DNA of 64,000 nt from an uncultured Rhodospirillaceae bacterium (GCA_937887565.1 CALABS010000064.1:14828-78827); one strand, 5' to 3'. Numbered from the stretch's first letter, positions 35,607 to 44,807 are shown. Program-made: numbers and translations. The notes: a model not told the origin generated them from the sequence alone.

Positions 35607-36896
35607 TCACGAACCGCCGACGACTGAAACAACGGCCTCGTCGGAGGCGGCAGCCGGCGTCCCGGAGAAGACGAGCCGGTATGGTCCGTTGCGGCCGGGC
35701 ATTTTGACCGCGAGCTTCACATGATCGACGGCCTCGCCCGACGCGACCGGCACGGTTGCGACGGCTTGGTTCGAAGCCATCGGGACGAGGGTCAGGGTAC
35801 CCTCGACGATGGCCTTCCCCGGGAAGACCGACAGCACCACGGGAAGAACCGTGCCGGGGCGCACCGACCGCCATGCCGGGAAAGCCTGCACCAGCGGTGC
35901 CGGTGCGTCGAGGGTGCGGGGAAGGGGCGCCCCGAGCAGGCGGCCCACATAGTCCAGCACGCCGGCGTGGCACAGGAACCCCATGTGGTCCGCCCGCAGC
36001 CGAAGATGCCTGGCGTCGTCCAGGTCGGGCGGGTTGGCGCTCGTTGCGGGGACGGTGCCGTCGCCGGCGGCCGCGACGGTCGGTTCGACCTTGCCGTCGC
36101 TGCGGATCCGCATCGCGGTGATGGTTTCGAAGCCCTCGCCGTACAGGAGGTGGTATGTGACCCCGGCCGGCGCTTTGAAGGGAACGAGTGTCGCGTGGAA
36201 GGCGCGGACCGCATCGATCCCGGCCGCCTTGAGCACGATGGTCCGTTGTTCCGCGGCGGTGTACAGGTCGGGGGCCGTCCCGGCACCGTGTTCGTAGCAG
36301 TCGTACCCCGGAGCGGGCAGCAACTGATAGCCGCTGGGGTATCGTTCCGGGTGGCTACCCAGCCGTTTCATGTTGGCAGCCGGCAGGATGACGCAGTTGA
36401 TGCCGCTGCGCCCGAGCAGGCGCAGCAGCGCCAGCGGCGCCCCCCGGTGCGGCACGGCCGCGGCCACGAAATGTTTGATTCGCGGGAACCAGGGACGGCC
36501 GGTGAAGTGGCCGCTTTCCAGCATCCAGCGGGCGACCAGACCGCCCATGCTGTGCGCGACGAGCACGATGTCCTCGCCGGGTGGCGCGCGATCCAGCAAC
36601 GCCGCCAGATCGGATGCCAGAGCGCTCAGTTCCTTGCGCCAGTCATAATCGAAGGTCGTCACGCCGACACCGGCCAGCGTGGCGAGGAAGTCAAGAAGCG
36701 GCCCGTAGACGTTCCCGGCGCAGGCGACATGGCGGATCGCCTTTTTCGGCCGGGTGTTCGCGTCGAGCAGCAGGTCGACCAATTCGTCGTTGCTGATCGC
36801 CGGGCCGCTTCGCATGCCCGGCGGCCAGATGATTCCGTGCGCCGGGTTTTCCATCGAGACGCCCATGATGCCAGGAAGCAGGACAACGTGTGGCAT
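35607..36896 (-). CDS. LCAT-like alpha/beta-hydrolase (acyltransferase/phospholipase fold)
   Basis: A 429-residue protein starting at 36896 after GGAGG, first gene of the three-gene operon. The N-terminal LLPGIMG and oxyanion region, FDYDWR, nucleophile Ser116 in AHSMGG, Asp279 in GDGTVP and His304 in ADHMGF match the lecithin:cholesterol acyltransferase family triad. A beta-sandwich-like C-terminal ~100 residues follow. No signal peptide, so action on internal membranes or esters is likely. The next gene encodes a second, different hydrolase fused to a caspase domain. Together they suggest lipid attack or modification under proteolytic control. Confidence 0.82.
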   Translation of the reverse strand: MPHVVLLPGIMGVSMENPAHGIIWPPGMRSGPAISNDELVDLLLDANTRPKKAIRHVACAGNVYGPLLDFLATLAGVGVTTFDYDWRKELSALASDLAALLDRAPPGEDIVLVAHSMGGLVARWMLESGHFTGRPWFPRIKHFVAAAVPHRGAPLALLRLLGRSGINCVILPAANMKRLGSHPERYPSGYQLLPAPGYDCYEHGAGTAPDLYTAAEQRTIVLKAAGIDAVRAFHATLVPFKAPAGVTYHLLYGEGFETITAMRIRSDGKVEPTVAAAGDGTVPATSANPPDLDDARHLRLRADHMGFLCHAGVLDYVGRLLGAPLPRTLDAPAPLVQAFPAWRSVRPGTVLPVVLSVFPGKAIVEGTLTLVPMASNQAVATVPVASGEAVDHVKLAVKMPGRNGPYRLVFSGTPAAASDEAVVSVVGGS

Positions 36897-37061
36897 GCGT
36901 ACCTCCGGAGTGTGGATCGGATCCGTACGACAGGCATGAATAGGTTTCTGGCTTTATAAATCCCGCATCGCGTGCTTTTCTCCACCTGATCAGCTTGACG
37001 TGATAATGTTTCCTGCACAATCTGCTTTTGATGCGTGCAATCCGCCAAGTGGAGTTCTGGG

Positions 37062-38225
37062 ATGGCTGGGACATCCCGCCGTATGCCGATGTCCGGTAGC
37101 TTTCTAGCAAAGGCTGCCGTTTTGCTATCAAGCATCGTGGCCGCCCAGGGCTGCGGGTTGCTGCCGCCGTCCGCTGCGGATGTCGAGACCGCGCATTGGA
37201 ACTGGCCTTGCGAGGCCCTGGGACCGATCCCTGGGCCGGAGGACATCGCCCTCGACCAAGGAAACGGTATCGCCTACGTCTCCTCGACCGACCGGCTCGC
37301 GGTGGACGGACGGGCGAAGCCTGTGGCTGCCGACGGGTCTCCCGGTCGGATCTACCGGATCGACTTGAAGGCCGATCCGCCCAAGGTGGACGACGTGACG
37401 CCCGCCGCCGATGGGCGGGATTTCCTGCCGCAGGGGATCGACCTTCTCGATGACGGGATGGAGCGCCGTCTGTTCGTGGTCAACCGTCGGCAGGCGCGGG
37501 ACGGCGGGATCTGCGGTGGAGGCGGCGAGGTCCAGATTCTCTCCGTTCCGACCGACGCCAGTCCCATGCGCCGCGTGAAGACGATTCGCGACGGCCGGCT
37601 CACCGATCCGAACGACGTGGTGGCGGTCGGCGGCGATGCGTTTTATGCCACCAACTCGACCGACGCCGGGTCATGCATCGGGCAGACCTTGGGTATCCTG
37701 TTCGCCCGGACGGGCGGTCGCGTCCTTTATCACGGCAGCGACGGCTTTCATAACGTTGCAGGGCCGATCGAGCACGCCAACGGCATCGCCGCCGACCGGA
37801 TGGCGCGGCGCCTGTTCGCGGGTTCGACCATTGATGGCCGGATCCATTCCTATGAATGGAAGGGGGAAGGTCCCGCGCAGCCGGACGGCAGGCCACCGGT
37901 CGCGGTCGGCATGCATGCAGACAACCTGTTCCGGATCTCCGATGGCTCGCTGCTGGTGGCCGCACACCCCAGTTTGCTCCGCTTCTTTCTCTACGCGCGC
38001 GGCATGGTCGATACCGCTGCAACCCGAGTGCTGCATATCACGCCGGGCGCCGACGGCCGTCAAACCGTTCGGGAAATCTTCGCGGACGACGGCACGCGGC
38101 TGTCCGCTGGCAGCTCGGCGGTGCTGTACGAGAACGGGGATGGCTCGCGACGGCGGTTGCTCATCGGCGCGGTCCACGCTGATCACCTGCTCGTCTGCAA
38201 AGGCGACGGCCGCGAGCGGCCATGA
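37062..38225 (+). CDS. Exported paraoxonase (PON/SMP-30)-like lactonase
   Basis: A 387-residue six-bladed propeller protein starting at 37062 (GTGGAG upstream). Hydrophobic signal at about 13-33, ending near a cysteine (AAQGCG) that is a weak lipobox. The blades show paraoxonase/arylesterase hallmarks: GPEDIALDQGNGIAYVSS, DPNDVVAVGGDAFYATN, HANGIAAD, DNLFRISDGSLLVAAHPS, and the final LLIGAVHADHLLVC. The N and D calcium-ligand residues of PON (in SED/NDI/NGI/DNI-type motifs) have equivalents. Likely a lactonase or esterase, possibly quorum-quenching. It diverges from the hydrolase-metacaspase operon across a 165-bp gap. Confidence 0.78.
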   Translation: MAGTSRRMPMSGSFLAKAAVLLSSIVAAQGCGLLPPSAADVETAHWNWPCEALGPIPGPEDIALDQGNGIAYVSSTDRLAVDGRAKPVAADGSPGRIYRIDLKADPPKVDDVTPAADGRDFLPQGIDLLDDGMERRLFVVNRRQARDGGICGGGGEVQILSVPTDASPMRRVKTIRDGRLTDPNDVVAVGGDAFYATNSTDAGSCIGQTLGILFARTGGRVLYHGSDGFHNVAGPIEHANGIAADRMARRLFAGSTIDGRIHSYEWKGEGPAQPDGRPPVAVGMHADNLFRISDGSLLVAAHPSLLRFFLYARGMVDTAATRVLHITPGADGRQTVREIFADDGTRLSAGSSAVLYENGDGSRRRLLIGAVHADHLLVCKGDGRERP

Positions 38226-38393
38226 CCGACGCATGCTTCAAATCAGCCCGTCAGGTTCAGCGCTTCCTGTCCGTCCACGATCCGATCGCTAACCTTTTCG
38301 ACCGCCGTCGCGGCCACCGCTCTGCCGTCGATTACCGCGCCACTCGAGCCCAGGCCTTCGCTGTCTGGGCCGAAAGCGCTGGTGCACCGTTGA
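38222..38393 (+). pseudogene. IS6-family transposase C-terminal remnant
   Basis: The translation FKSARQVQRFLSVHDPIANLFDRRRGH...ATRAQAFAVW matches the C-terminal end of IS6-family transposases (…FKSxRQxQRFLSxHxPIxNLF). The catalytic core is absent. It overlaps the lactonase stop by 4 bases. Confidence 0.75.
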
Positions 38394-38571
38394 TCATCAA
38401 GGGGCTCGGTTTTCAAAGCCAGGCAGGATTGCATGGCTTCCGCCACACAGCCCTGCTTAGGAGAGTGTGCCGTAGCGCCTTGGGGACAACAGGTTTGTGT
38501 GGCCATCGATAGGCTCCCGATATGTTATGATCGTGGTCACAACGTCCTCGCCACTCCGCAAGGCGCCTATC

Positions 38572-39663
38572 ATGCCCGTGCCGACACCCGTCGGTTATTC
38601 CGAATGGCTCGCCAGCCTCAAGGCGGAGATCCGACAGGCGCGTCTTCGCGCATCGTCGGCCGTGAACGCCGAACTCATGACGCTTTACTGGCGGATCGGG
38701 CATGACATCCTCGACCGGCAGGCCCGGCAAGGATGGGGAGCCCGGATCATCGACCGCCTCGCCGCCGACCTGCGGACCGACTTTCCGGAAATGAAGGGCC
38801 TGTCGCCTCGGAACCTCAAGTACATGAGGGCCTTTGCCGAGGCGTGGCCGGAACCGGAAATCGTGCAACAGGTCGTTGCACGATTGCCCTGGGGCCAGAA
38901 CATCGACCTGCTCGACAAGGTGAAGGAGCGCGACGTGCGTCTGTGGTACGCCCGCGCCGCCATCGAGAACGGGTGGAGCCGCAACGTCCTCGCCATCCAG
39001 ATCGGCAGCCGGTTGCATGAGCGCCAGGGCCGGGCGGTCACCAATTTCCATCGCACGCTCCCGGCGCCGCAGTCCGAGTTGGCCGGGCAACTGCTCAAAG
39101 ACCCCTATCAATTCGACTTCCTCTCCATCGCGGAGGACGCTCACGAACGGCAGTTGGAAGCCGCTTTGACGGAGCGGGTCCAGAAGCTGCTGCTGGAAAT
39201 GGGCAAAGGCTTCGCCTTCATCGGCCGCCAATACCGGCTGGAGGTGGGTGGGCAGGATTTCTTCGTCGATCTGCTTTTCTACCATCGCAGGCTCCGCTGC
39301 CTGATCGCGGTCGATCTTAAGATGGACGAGTTCAAGCCGTCGTACGTCGGACAGATGACCTTCTATCTGACCGCGCTGGACGAGATCGAGAAGCATACCG
39401 ACGACAACCCCAGCATCGGCCTCATCCTGTGCCGCGACCGCAACCGCGTCGTCGTCGAGTACGCCTTGCGGGATGTGCACAAGCCGGTCGGCGTGGCGAA
39501 GTACGAGGTCAACGTCGTCGGAGCGCTCCCCCCGCAGTTGCTGGGCGCGCTGCCCACCGCGGATGAAATCGAGGCCGGGATCGGTGATGCTTTCCCCGCC
39601 CTTGACGATACGCATGACCATCCCGACGCAGCCCGGCATAACGGGAGCGGTTCGGACGGGTAG
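38572..39663 (+). CDS. DUF1016/YhcG-type PD-(D/E)XK nuclease
   Basis: A 363-residue protein with the DUF1016 N-terminal helical domain (LYWRIGHDILDRQ, GWGARIIDRLAADLRTDFPEMKGLSPRNLKYMRAFAE, LPWGQNIDLLDKVKE) and a C-terminal nuclease domain (GKGFAFIGRQYRLEVGGQDFFVDLLFYHRRLRCLIAVDLKM). The FVDLLFYH Asp and VDLK Asp-Lys form the PD-(D/E)XK site. The family is linked to mobile elements and Holliday-junction-resolvase-like nucleases, sometimes to Type I restriction loci. Start at 38572 is preceded by AAGG; an ATG at 38527 is possible. It sits beside the integrase, so it is probably element cargo or a recombination helper. Confidence 0.85.
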   Translation: MPVPTPVGYSEWLASLKAEIRQARLRASSAVNAELMTLYWRIGHDILDRQARQGWGARIIDRLAADLRTDFPEMKGLSPRNLKYMRAFAEAWPEPEIVQQVVARLPWGQNIDLLDKVKERDVRLWYARAAIENGWSRNVLAIQIGSRLHERQGRAVTNFHRTLPAPQSELAGQLLKDPYQFDFLSIAEDAHERQLEAALTERVQKLLLEMGKGFAFIGRQYRLEVGGQDFFVDLLFYHRRLRCLIAVDLKMDEFKPSYVGQMTFYLTALDEIEKHTDDNPSIGLILCRDRNRVVVEYALRDVHKPVGVAKYEVNVVGALPPQLLGALPTADEIEAGIGDAFPALDDTHDHPDAARHNGSGSDG

Positions 39664-39675
39664 GCTCCCGACCGT

Positions 39676-40854
39676 TCATCCATCGGAGGGGGCCGCCGTG
39701 GCAAGGGGGAGCAGGACGGTGGCAAGGCGGCCGGCAATCCTGTCCGCTGCCGCCTTCAGCGGGTCGGCGGCAAGATGCGCATAGCGGGCGGTGGTTTGGA
39801 CCTGGGTGTGTCCGAGCAGCTTTCCGATGATCGGCAGGCCTTCCCCCACGGCGAGGCCGCCGGATGCGAAGGTGTGGCGCAGATCGTGGATGCGTGTCTG
39901 CCCGAGGCCGGCGGCTTTCCGGATGCGGCGCCAGGGCCGCTGCAAGTCGGTCAGGTGGGCGCCCGGCTTGGTGCCGACGATGACGAAGGGATTATCGTCG
40001 ATGCGGGGGAGCGAACGCAGGAGGACGGTGGCCGCCGTGCCGAGATGAACCACCTTCGCTCCCGTCTTGCTGTCCGGCAACCGGAGTTCGCCTTCGTCAA
40101 GATGGACATGCTCCCACCGAAGGGTCTGGATCTCGCCCAGCCGGCATCCGGTCAGCAGAAGGAGGCGAAAGGCGGCGACCGCGTACGTGCAGTCCGCGTC
40201 CGCGTCCGCGAGTGCACGGCCGAGCGCTTCGACCTCCTTCAGGGACAGAAACCGCTCGCGCTTGTGCTCGGGGTACCGCTCGACCTCCTCGCAGGGGTTG
40301 GTGTGCCGGTCGCGCAGACCCCACACTTCGGCCAAGCTCATCATCTTCGACAGGACGCCGAGGGTCCGGTTGGCCTGGTAGGGGATATGGGCCAGCGAGC
40401 CGTGCAGTTCGGCGACATCGGCGGCGGTGACCGACCGGACCCGCTGGGTGCCGAAGAAGGGGTTGAGAAACAGGTCGATGGACCGCTGATACTCCCGCTG
40501 GGTGGTCGGCTTGCAGCGGATGGTGACATGCTCCTTCAGGAACCGGGCTCCGAGTTGCTCCATGGTCGTCGATTGGCGCAGAGCGTCGCGGGTGAACGCC
40601 GGGTCGTCGCCACCCCCCTTCGCTTGGCCGAGAAGGGCCATCGCCTTCTGCCGGGCGACCTCCGCGGTCACGGGGCCGAACTGGCCGATCATGATGCGGC
40701 GGGTGCGCCCATGGCGCCGGTACTGGACGAGGAAGAAGCGCTTGCCGCTGGGCATCACCCGGACGCCGAATCCCGGCAGTTCGGCGTCGAAGACGATGTA
40801 GTTCTTGGCCCTGGTTTCGAGTGCCTCGACGGTGCGCTTGGTAAGTTTTGGCAT
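39676..40854 (-). CDS. int: Tyrosine site-specific integrase (P4-like)
   Basis: A 392-residue integrase starting at 40854 after GGGAAG. N-terminal DUF4102/arm-binding domain (TKRTVEALETRAKNYIVFDAELPGFGVRVMPSGK), a core-binding domain, and the catalytic domain with Arg in LTGCRLGEIQTL, Lys in DSKTG, HDLRHTFAS and the Tyr in LLGHTQVQTTARYAH. All catalytic residues are visible. It reads away from a tRNA-Met 3' half at 41056-41101, the expected target type for a P4-like integrase. The last ~35 residues recur as a fragment at 30928. Confidence 0.94.
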   Translation of the reverse strand: MPKLTKRTVEALETRAKNYIVFDAELPGFGVRVMPSGKRFFLVQYRRHGRTRRIMIGQFGPVTAEVARQKAMALLGQAKGGGDDPAFTRDALRQSTTMEQLGARFLKEHVTIRCKPTTQREYQRSIDLFLNPFFGTQRVRSVTAADVAELHGSLAHIPYQANRTLGVLSKMMSLAEVWGLRDRHTNPCEEVERYPEHKRERFLSLKEVEALGRALADADADCTYAVAAFRLLLLTGCRLGEIQTLRWEHVHLDEGELRLPDSKTGAKVVHLGTAATVLLRSLPRIDDNPFVIVGTKPGAHLTDLQRPWRRIRKAAGLGQTRIHDLRHTFASGGLAVGEGLPIIGKLLGHTQVQTTARYAHLAADPLKAAADRIAGRLATVLLPLATAAPSDG

Positions 40855-41055
40855 GTCTTCCCTCCGTTTCCCGGGCGTAATTCCATCCGGTTCGTGGCAG
40901 CGCCGTGGAAGCACCAGGATGAAAACCGCGTGGGGCTGTGGCGTAGGAAAGAAATGGCCAGTTCCTTGGATTGTACAAGTGGAATCAAGGTGTTGTAGAA
41001 GTAACTGATACTGTGGAGAGCGACCGGAAAGCTTGGCGTAGAGGGCTGAAAACTG

Positions 41056-41101
41056 ACTCATAACCTGAAGGTCGTCAGTTCAAATCTGGCCCCCGCAACC
41101 A
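41056..41101 (+). other. Attachment site: 3' half of an initiator tRNA-Met gene
   Basis: ACTCATAACCTGAAGGTCGTC...CCCCCGCAACCA is the 3' part of tRNA-fMet from the anticodon loop (CAT at 41059-41061) through the T-arm and acceptor to CCA. The 5' half (CGCGGGG, D-arm) is absent, so no complete tRNA is encoded. Size and content match a tyrosine-integrase core site. It lies 200 bp from the integrase start. Confidence 0.85.
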
Positions 41102-41106
41102 AAATT

Positions 41107-41142
41107 AAGCCGCTGATTTCCAAAAGAAATCAGCGGCTTTTT
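41107..41142 (+). terminator. Rho-independent terminator
   Basis: A perfect 14-bp stem (AAGCCGCTGATTTC / GAAATCAGCGGCTT) with a 5-base loop, followed by TTTTT. It follows the tRNA half-site and would stop transcripts reading into the element backbone. Confidence 0.92.
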
Positions 41143-41376
41143 GCTGTTTGGACCACTCCGCTCCAAACCGCTTCCAGAATCAAACCGGAATCATTTGGGC
41201 GGAAATTCCCGCGCGTTCCAGCGTAGGAGGCGGAGGGACCGGGCTGGGGGAAACAGCCCCGAAGAGCCTGTGTCCGTGCGTGGGGGAATGAAAAAGGACG
41301 AGGGCCGAGGTGGGGGCCGCGACGGGTTTCGGGGCTGGAGGGCAGGCCTCCGGCCGGCCCGCCGCGGAGACCCGCC

Positions 41377-42318
41377 ATGCCCGACACCGCCCAGACCACC
41401 CGCTCCGGAGCCGGCCGCGCCAGTCTTTACGCCGAGATCACCGCCCGGATCATCGCCGACCTGGAGGCCGGCCGGCTGCCCTGGGTCCAGCCCTGGGGAA
41501 CCCCGGCCACCACCGCTCCGCTCGGCCTTCCCCGCAACGCCGTCACCGGGCGCTCCTACTCCGGGATCAACATCCTCATTCTTTGGGGCGCCGTGGTCGC
41601 CCGCGGGTTCTCCGGCCAGAACTGGCTCACCTTCCGCCAGGCCCGGACCCTGGGCGGCACCGTCCGCAAAGGCGAGCATGGGACATCCGTCGTCTACGCC
41701 GACCGCTTCGTGCCTGAGCGCGAACGCCGGCGGGTGCGCGAGGAAGGAGGCGAGGCCCAGGCCATTCCGTTCCTCAAGCGCTTCACGGTCTTCAATGGCG
41801 ACCAATGCGACGGCTTGCCCGACGGCATCGCCGTGGCGCCGCCACCGATCCCGGAAGGGCTGATCCTGCCGCGGGCCGAGGCGCTGATCCGCGCCAGCGG
41901 CGTCGACGTCCGCATCGGCGGGGCCAGGGCCTTCTACCATCTCCAGCATGATTACGTGCAGGTGCCGCCGCCCCAGGCCTTTTTCGAGCCCGTCAACTGG
42001 CACCGCACCGTCCTGCACGAACTCGGGCACAGCACCGGGCATCCCAGCCGTCTGGGCCGTGACCTGTCCCGCGCCTTCGGGTCCCGCCGGTATGGCTTCG
42101 AGGAACTTGTGGCCGAAATCACCGCCGCCTTTCTCTGCGCCGCCCTGGGCATCGTCCCCACCGTCCGCCACGCCGATTACATCGGCGCCTGGCTGGAGGT
42201 GTTGCGCGGGGACGATCACGCCATCGTCCGCGCTGCCGGTCTGGCCAGCAAGGCCGCCGACTATCTGCTCGCCCGCCGTCCCGCCGATGAGCCGGCGGGA
42301 AGGCCGGCGGCAGGGTGA
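41377..42318 (+). CDS. ardC: ArdC-family antirestriction protein
   Basis: A 313-residue protein with an N-terminal ssDNA-binding domain (DUF1738: LYAEITARIIADLEAGRLPWVQPW, SGINILILW) and a C-terminal zincin-like domain with HELGHSTGHPSRL and a following EELVAEITAAFL Glu. ArdC protects incoming conjugative DNA from host restriction by binding single strands; the metallopeptidase fold has a disputed activity. It is the first gene of the element backbone after the tRNA half-site, where early-transferred antirestriction genes commonly sit. Confidence 0.9.
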   Translation: MPDTAQTTRSGAGRASLYAEITARIIADLEAGRLPWVQPWGTPATTAPLGLPRNAVTGRSYSGINILILWGAVVARGFSGQNWLTFRQARTLGGTVRKGEHGTSVVYADRFVPERERRRVREEGGEAQAIPFLKRFTVFNGDQCDGLPDGIAVAPPPIPEGLILPRAEALIRASGVDVRIGGARAFYHLQHDYVQVPPPQAFFEPVNWHRTVLHELGHSTGHPSRLGRDLSRAFGSRRYGFEELVAEITAAFLCAALGIVPTVRHADYIGAWLEVLRGDDHAIVRAAGLASKAADYLLARRPADEPAGRPAAG

Positions 42319-42322
42319 TGGG

Positions 42323-42511
42323 TCAGGACGGCGGGTGAAGGGCGGTTCCGGCCCGGTGCCGCCACGACACGATGGTGCGCACCGTCCGCAACGCCTCGGC
42401 GTTGTCGTCGATGGACACATGGCGGCGCAGTTCCGCCACCGCCGGCCACTCGCCCCGCTCGTCGAAGGCCCGGCGCACCGCCGCGGCCATCGCCTCGTCC
42501 ACCACGAACAC
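42323..42511 (-). CDS. Small hypothetical protein (62 residues)
   Basis: Starts with GTG at 42511, seven bases after a perfect AGGAGG (minus strand). Encodes a compact charged helical protein (AMAAAVRRAFDERGEWPAVAELRRHVS...AEALRTVRTIVSWR). It is antisense-free and convergent with ardC, with only 4 bp between stops. No family assigned. The consensus ribosome site is the main reason to call it. Confidence 0.65.
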   Translation of the reverse strand: MFVVDEAMAAAVRRAFDERGEWPAVAELRRHVSIDDNAEALRTVRTIVSWRHRAGTALHPPS

Positions 42512-42683
42512 CGGGAACCCTCCTGGGATGGTTTGTGGCCGGGATGATGCGCCCGTCCATCCCGATGGACAAGCCCCCGCTCCAGAACCGTCCGGATGGA
42601 AGGGAGAGGAGGGCGGGGGAGGGGTGACGGGGGACAGGGCTGGGAGAGAGGCTCCCGGCCACCCGTCGGCGGAGAAGTTCGAC

Positions 42684-44807
42684 ATGGCCACGCCCAAGAT
42701 CGTCCTCAACACCTCGCGCGACATCCCCTTCAACAAGCTGGTGCTGTCCCAGGCCAACGTCCGCAAGGTCAAGGCCGGCGTCTCCATCGAGGAGCTCGCC
42801 GAGGACATCGCGCGGCGCACCCTGCTGCACAGCCTCGCCGTCCGCCCGGTGCTCGACGCCGAGGGGGCCGAGACCGGCGTCTTCGAGGTGCCGGTCGGTG
42901 GCCGCCGCTTCCGGGCGCTGGAACTGCTGGTCAAGCAGAAGCGCATGAGCAAGACCCAGCCGGTGCCCTGCGTCGTCCGGGACGCTGGTTTGGCCGAGGA
43001 GGACTCGCTGGCCGAGAATGTGCAGCGCGCCCCGCTGCACCCGCTCGACCAGTTCCGCGCCTTCCAGACCCTGCGCGAGGCGGGGCTCGGCGAGGAGGAG
43101 ATCGCCGCCCGCTTCTTCGTCGCCCCCGGCGTGGTGAAGCAGCGCCTCAAGCTGGCCGCCGCAGCGCCGGCGCTGCTCGACGCCTACGCCGAGGACCGCA
43201 TGACGCTGGACCAGCTGATGGCCTTCACCGTCAGCGGCGACCACGCCCGCCAGGAGCAGGTGTGGGAGGCGCTGTCGCGCGCCTACAGCCGCGAGCCCTA
43301 CCAGATCCGCCGGCTGCTCACCGAGGGGGCGGTGCGGGCGTCGGACAAGCGGGCGCTGTTCGTCGGGGTGGAGGCCTACGAGGCGGCCGGCGGGGCGGTG
43401 ATGCGCGACCTGTTCCAGCACGACGACGGCGGCTGGCTGCAGGACCCGGCGCTGCTCGACCGGCTGGTCGCCGAGAAGCTGGAGGCCGAGGCCGCCACGG
43501 TGCGGGCGGAGGGCTGGACGTGGGTGGAGGTGGCGCTGGCCTTCCCCTACGGGCACAGCCGGGGGCTGCGTCGTCTGGCCGGCGAGCCGGTGCCGCTGAG
43601 CGAGGCGGAGCAGGCCACCTACGACGCGCTGCACGCCGAGTACGAGCGGCTGGAGGCGAGCGAGCCGACGGAAGCGGAGGAGCTGGATCGGGTGGCGCGG
43701 CGCCTCGCCGAGATCGACGTGGAACTGCGGGCGCTGGAGGAGCGGCCGCTGGTCTACGAGACGGCCGAGGTGGCGCGGGCCGGGGTGTTCGTCAGCGTCG
43801 ATGTCGAGGGTGGGCTTCAGGTCGACCGCGGCTACGTGCGGCCGGAGGACGAAGCCCCGGTCGAACCGGTGGCTCCGGCTCTCCCGCCGGACGGTGAGGG
43901 CCCCGCCACTGCCCCGGCGGGCGGGGCGGTGGCCGCGCAGCCGGTCGCCATCGCCGGCGGTGCCAGCGTGTCGGCGCCGGTGCCGGTCACCGGACCGGCG
44001 GCGCCGGAGGAGGACGAGGGGCTGCGGCCGCTGCCCGAGCGGCTGCTGATCGAGCTGAGCGTGCACCGCACCCTGGCGCTGCGCGACGCGTTGGCCAACG
44101 ACCCCGACACCGCCTTCCTGGCGGCGCTGCACGCGCTGTGCCTGCGCACCTTCACCCAGCGCCCCGGCGCCTCCTGCCTGGAGCTGGAGCTGAAGAGCGC
44201 CGGCTTCGGGGTGCAGCCGCCCGACCTCGCCGCCAGCGCCGCGGCCCGGGCGATCGACGCCCGCCAGCGCGCCTGGAGCACCCAGTTGCCGGGCGAACCG
44301 GCCGCCCTGTGGGAAACGCTGGTGGGGTTCGACGGCGACAGCCGGGCCGCCCTGTTCGCCCACTGCGTCTCCTTCGGTGTCAACGCGGTGCACGAGCCGT
44401 GGAACCGGGCGCCGCAGCGCGCCGCCCACGCCGACCTGCTGGCCGGGGCGGTCGGCCTCGACATGGCGGCGGCCGGCTGGACGGCGACGGTGGACAGCTA
44501 CCTCGGCCGGGTGCCGAAGGCGCGCATCCTGGAGGCGGTGCGCGAGGCGCGAGGTCCGGAGGCGGCGCAGCTGATCGACCACCTGCGCAAGCCGGACATG
44601 GCCAAGGAGGCCGAGCGGCTGCTGGCCGGCAGCGGCTGGCTGCCCGAGCCGCTGCGCCGGCCGCTGGAGCCGGCGGCCGGCGTTGATGCCGGCGCGGCGG
44701 GCGATGCGGAGGGCGGCGACGCCTCCCTGCCGGCCTTCCTGACCGGCAGCGGGGAGGTTCCGGATGCTGGGGACGACGCGGACCGCACCGAGGCGGCGGT
44801 CGCGTGA
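42684..44807 (+). CDS. ParB-like nuclease-domain protein of integrative elements
   Basis: A 707-residue protein. The N-terminal ParB/Srx-like domain (about 15-130) contains LVLSQANVRKV, VGGRRFRALELL and DSLAENVQRAPLHPLDQFRAF; a KorB/HTH-like region follows (GLGEEEIAARFFVAPGVVKQRLKLA). The long C-terminal part is acidic and Ala/Pro-rich with a linker at 400-450. It is much longer than chromosomal ParB. Elements of this type often carry such a protein away from parA; a role in regulation or DNA processing is as likely as partition. Start 42684 is preceded by GGAGAAG. Confidence 0.88.
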   Translation: MATPKIVLNTSRDIPFNKLVLSQANVRKVKAGVSIEELAEDIARRTLLHSLAVRPVLDAEGAETGVFEVPVGGRRFRALELLVKQKRMSKTQPVPCVVRDAGLAEEDSLAENVQRAPLHPLDQFRAFQTLREAGLGEEEIAARFFVAPGVVKQRLKLAAAAPALLDAYAEDRMTLDQLMAFTVSGDHARQEQVWEALSRAYSREPYQIRRLLTEGAVRASDKRALFVGVEAYEAAGGAVMRDLFQHDDGGWLQDPALLDRLVAEKLEAEAATVRAEGWTWVEVALAFPYGHSRGLRRLAGEPVPLSEAEQATYDALHAEYERLEASEPTEAEELDRVARRLAEIDVELRALEERPLVYETAEVARAGVFVSVDVEGGLQVDRGYVRPEDEAPVEPVAPALPPDGEGPATAPAGGAVAAQPVAIAGGASVSAPVPVTGPAAPEEDEGLRPLPERLLIELSVHRTLALRDALANDPDTAFLAALHALCLRTFTQRPGASCLELELKSAGFGVQPPDLAASAAARAIDARQRAWSTQLPGEPAALWETLVGFDGDSRAALFAHCVSFGVNAVHEPWNRAPQRAAHADLLAGAVGLDMAAAGWTATVDSYLGRVPKARILEAVREARGPEAAQLIDHLRKPDMAKEAERLLAGSGWLPEPLRRPLEPAAGVDAGAAGDAEGGDASLPAFLTGSGEVPDAGDDADRTEAAVA

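Noticed and set aside
41026..41101. Complete tRNA-Met gene
   Set aside because: The bases upstream of the anticodon loop do not form the D-arm or pair with the acceptor CCCCCGC, so only the 3' half is present.
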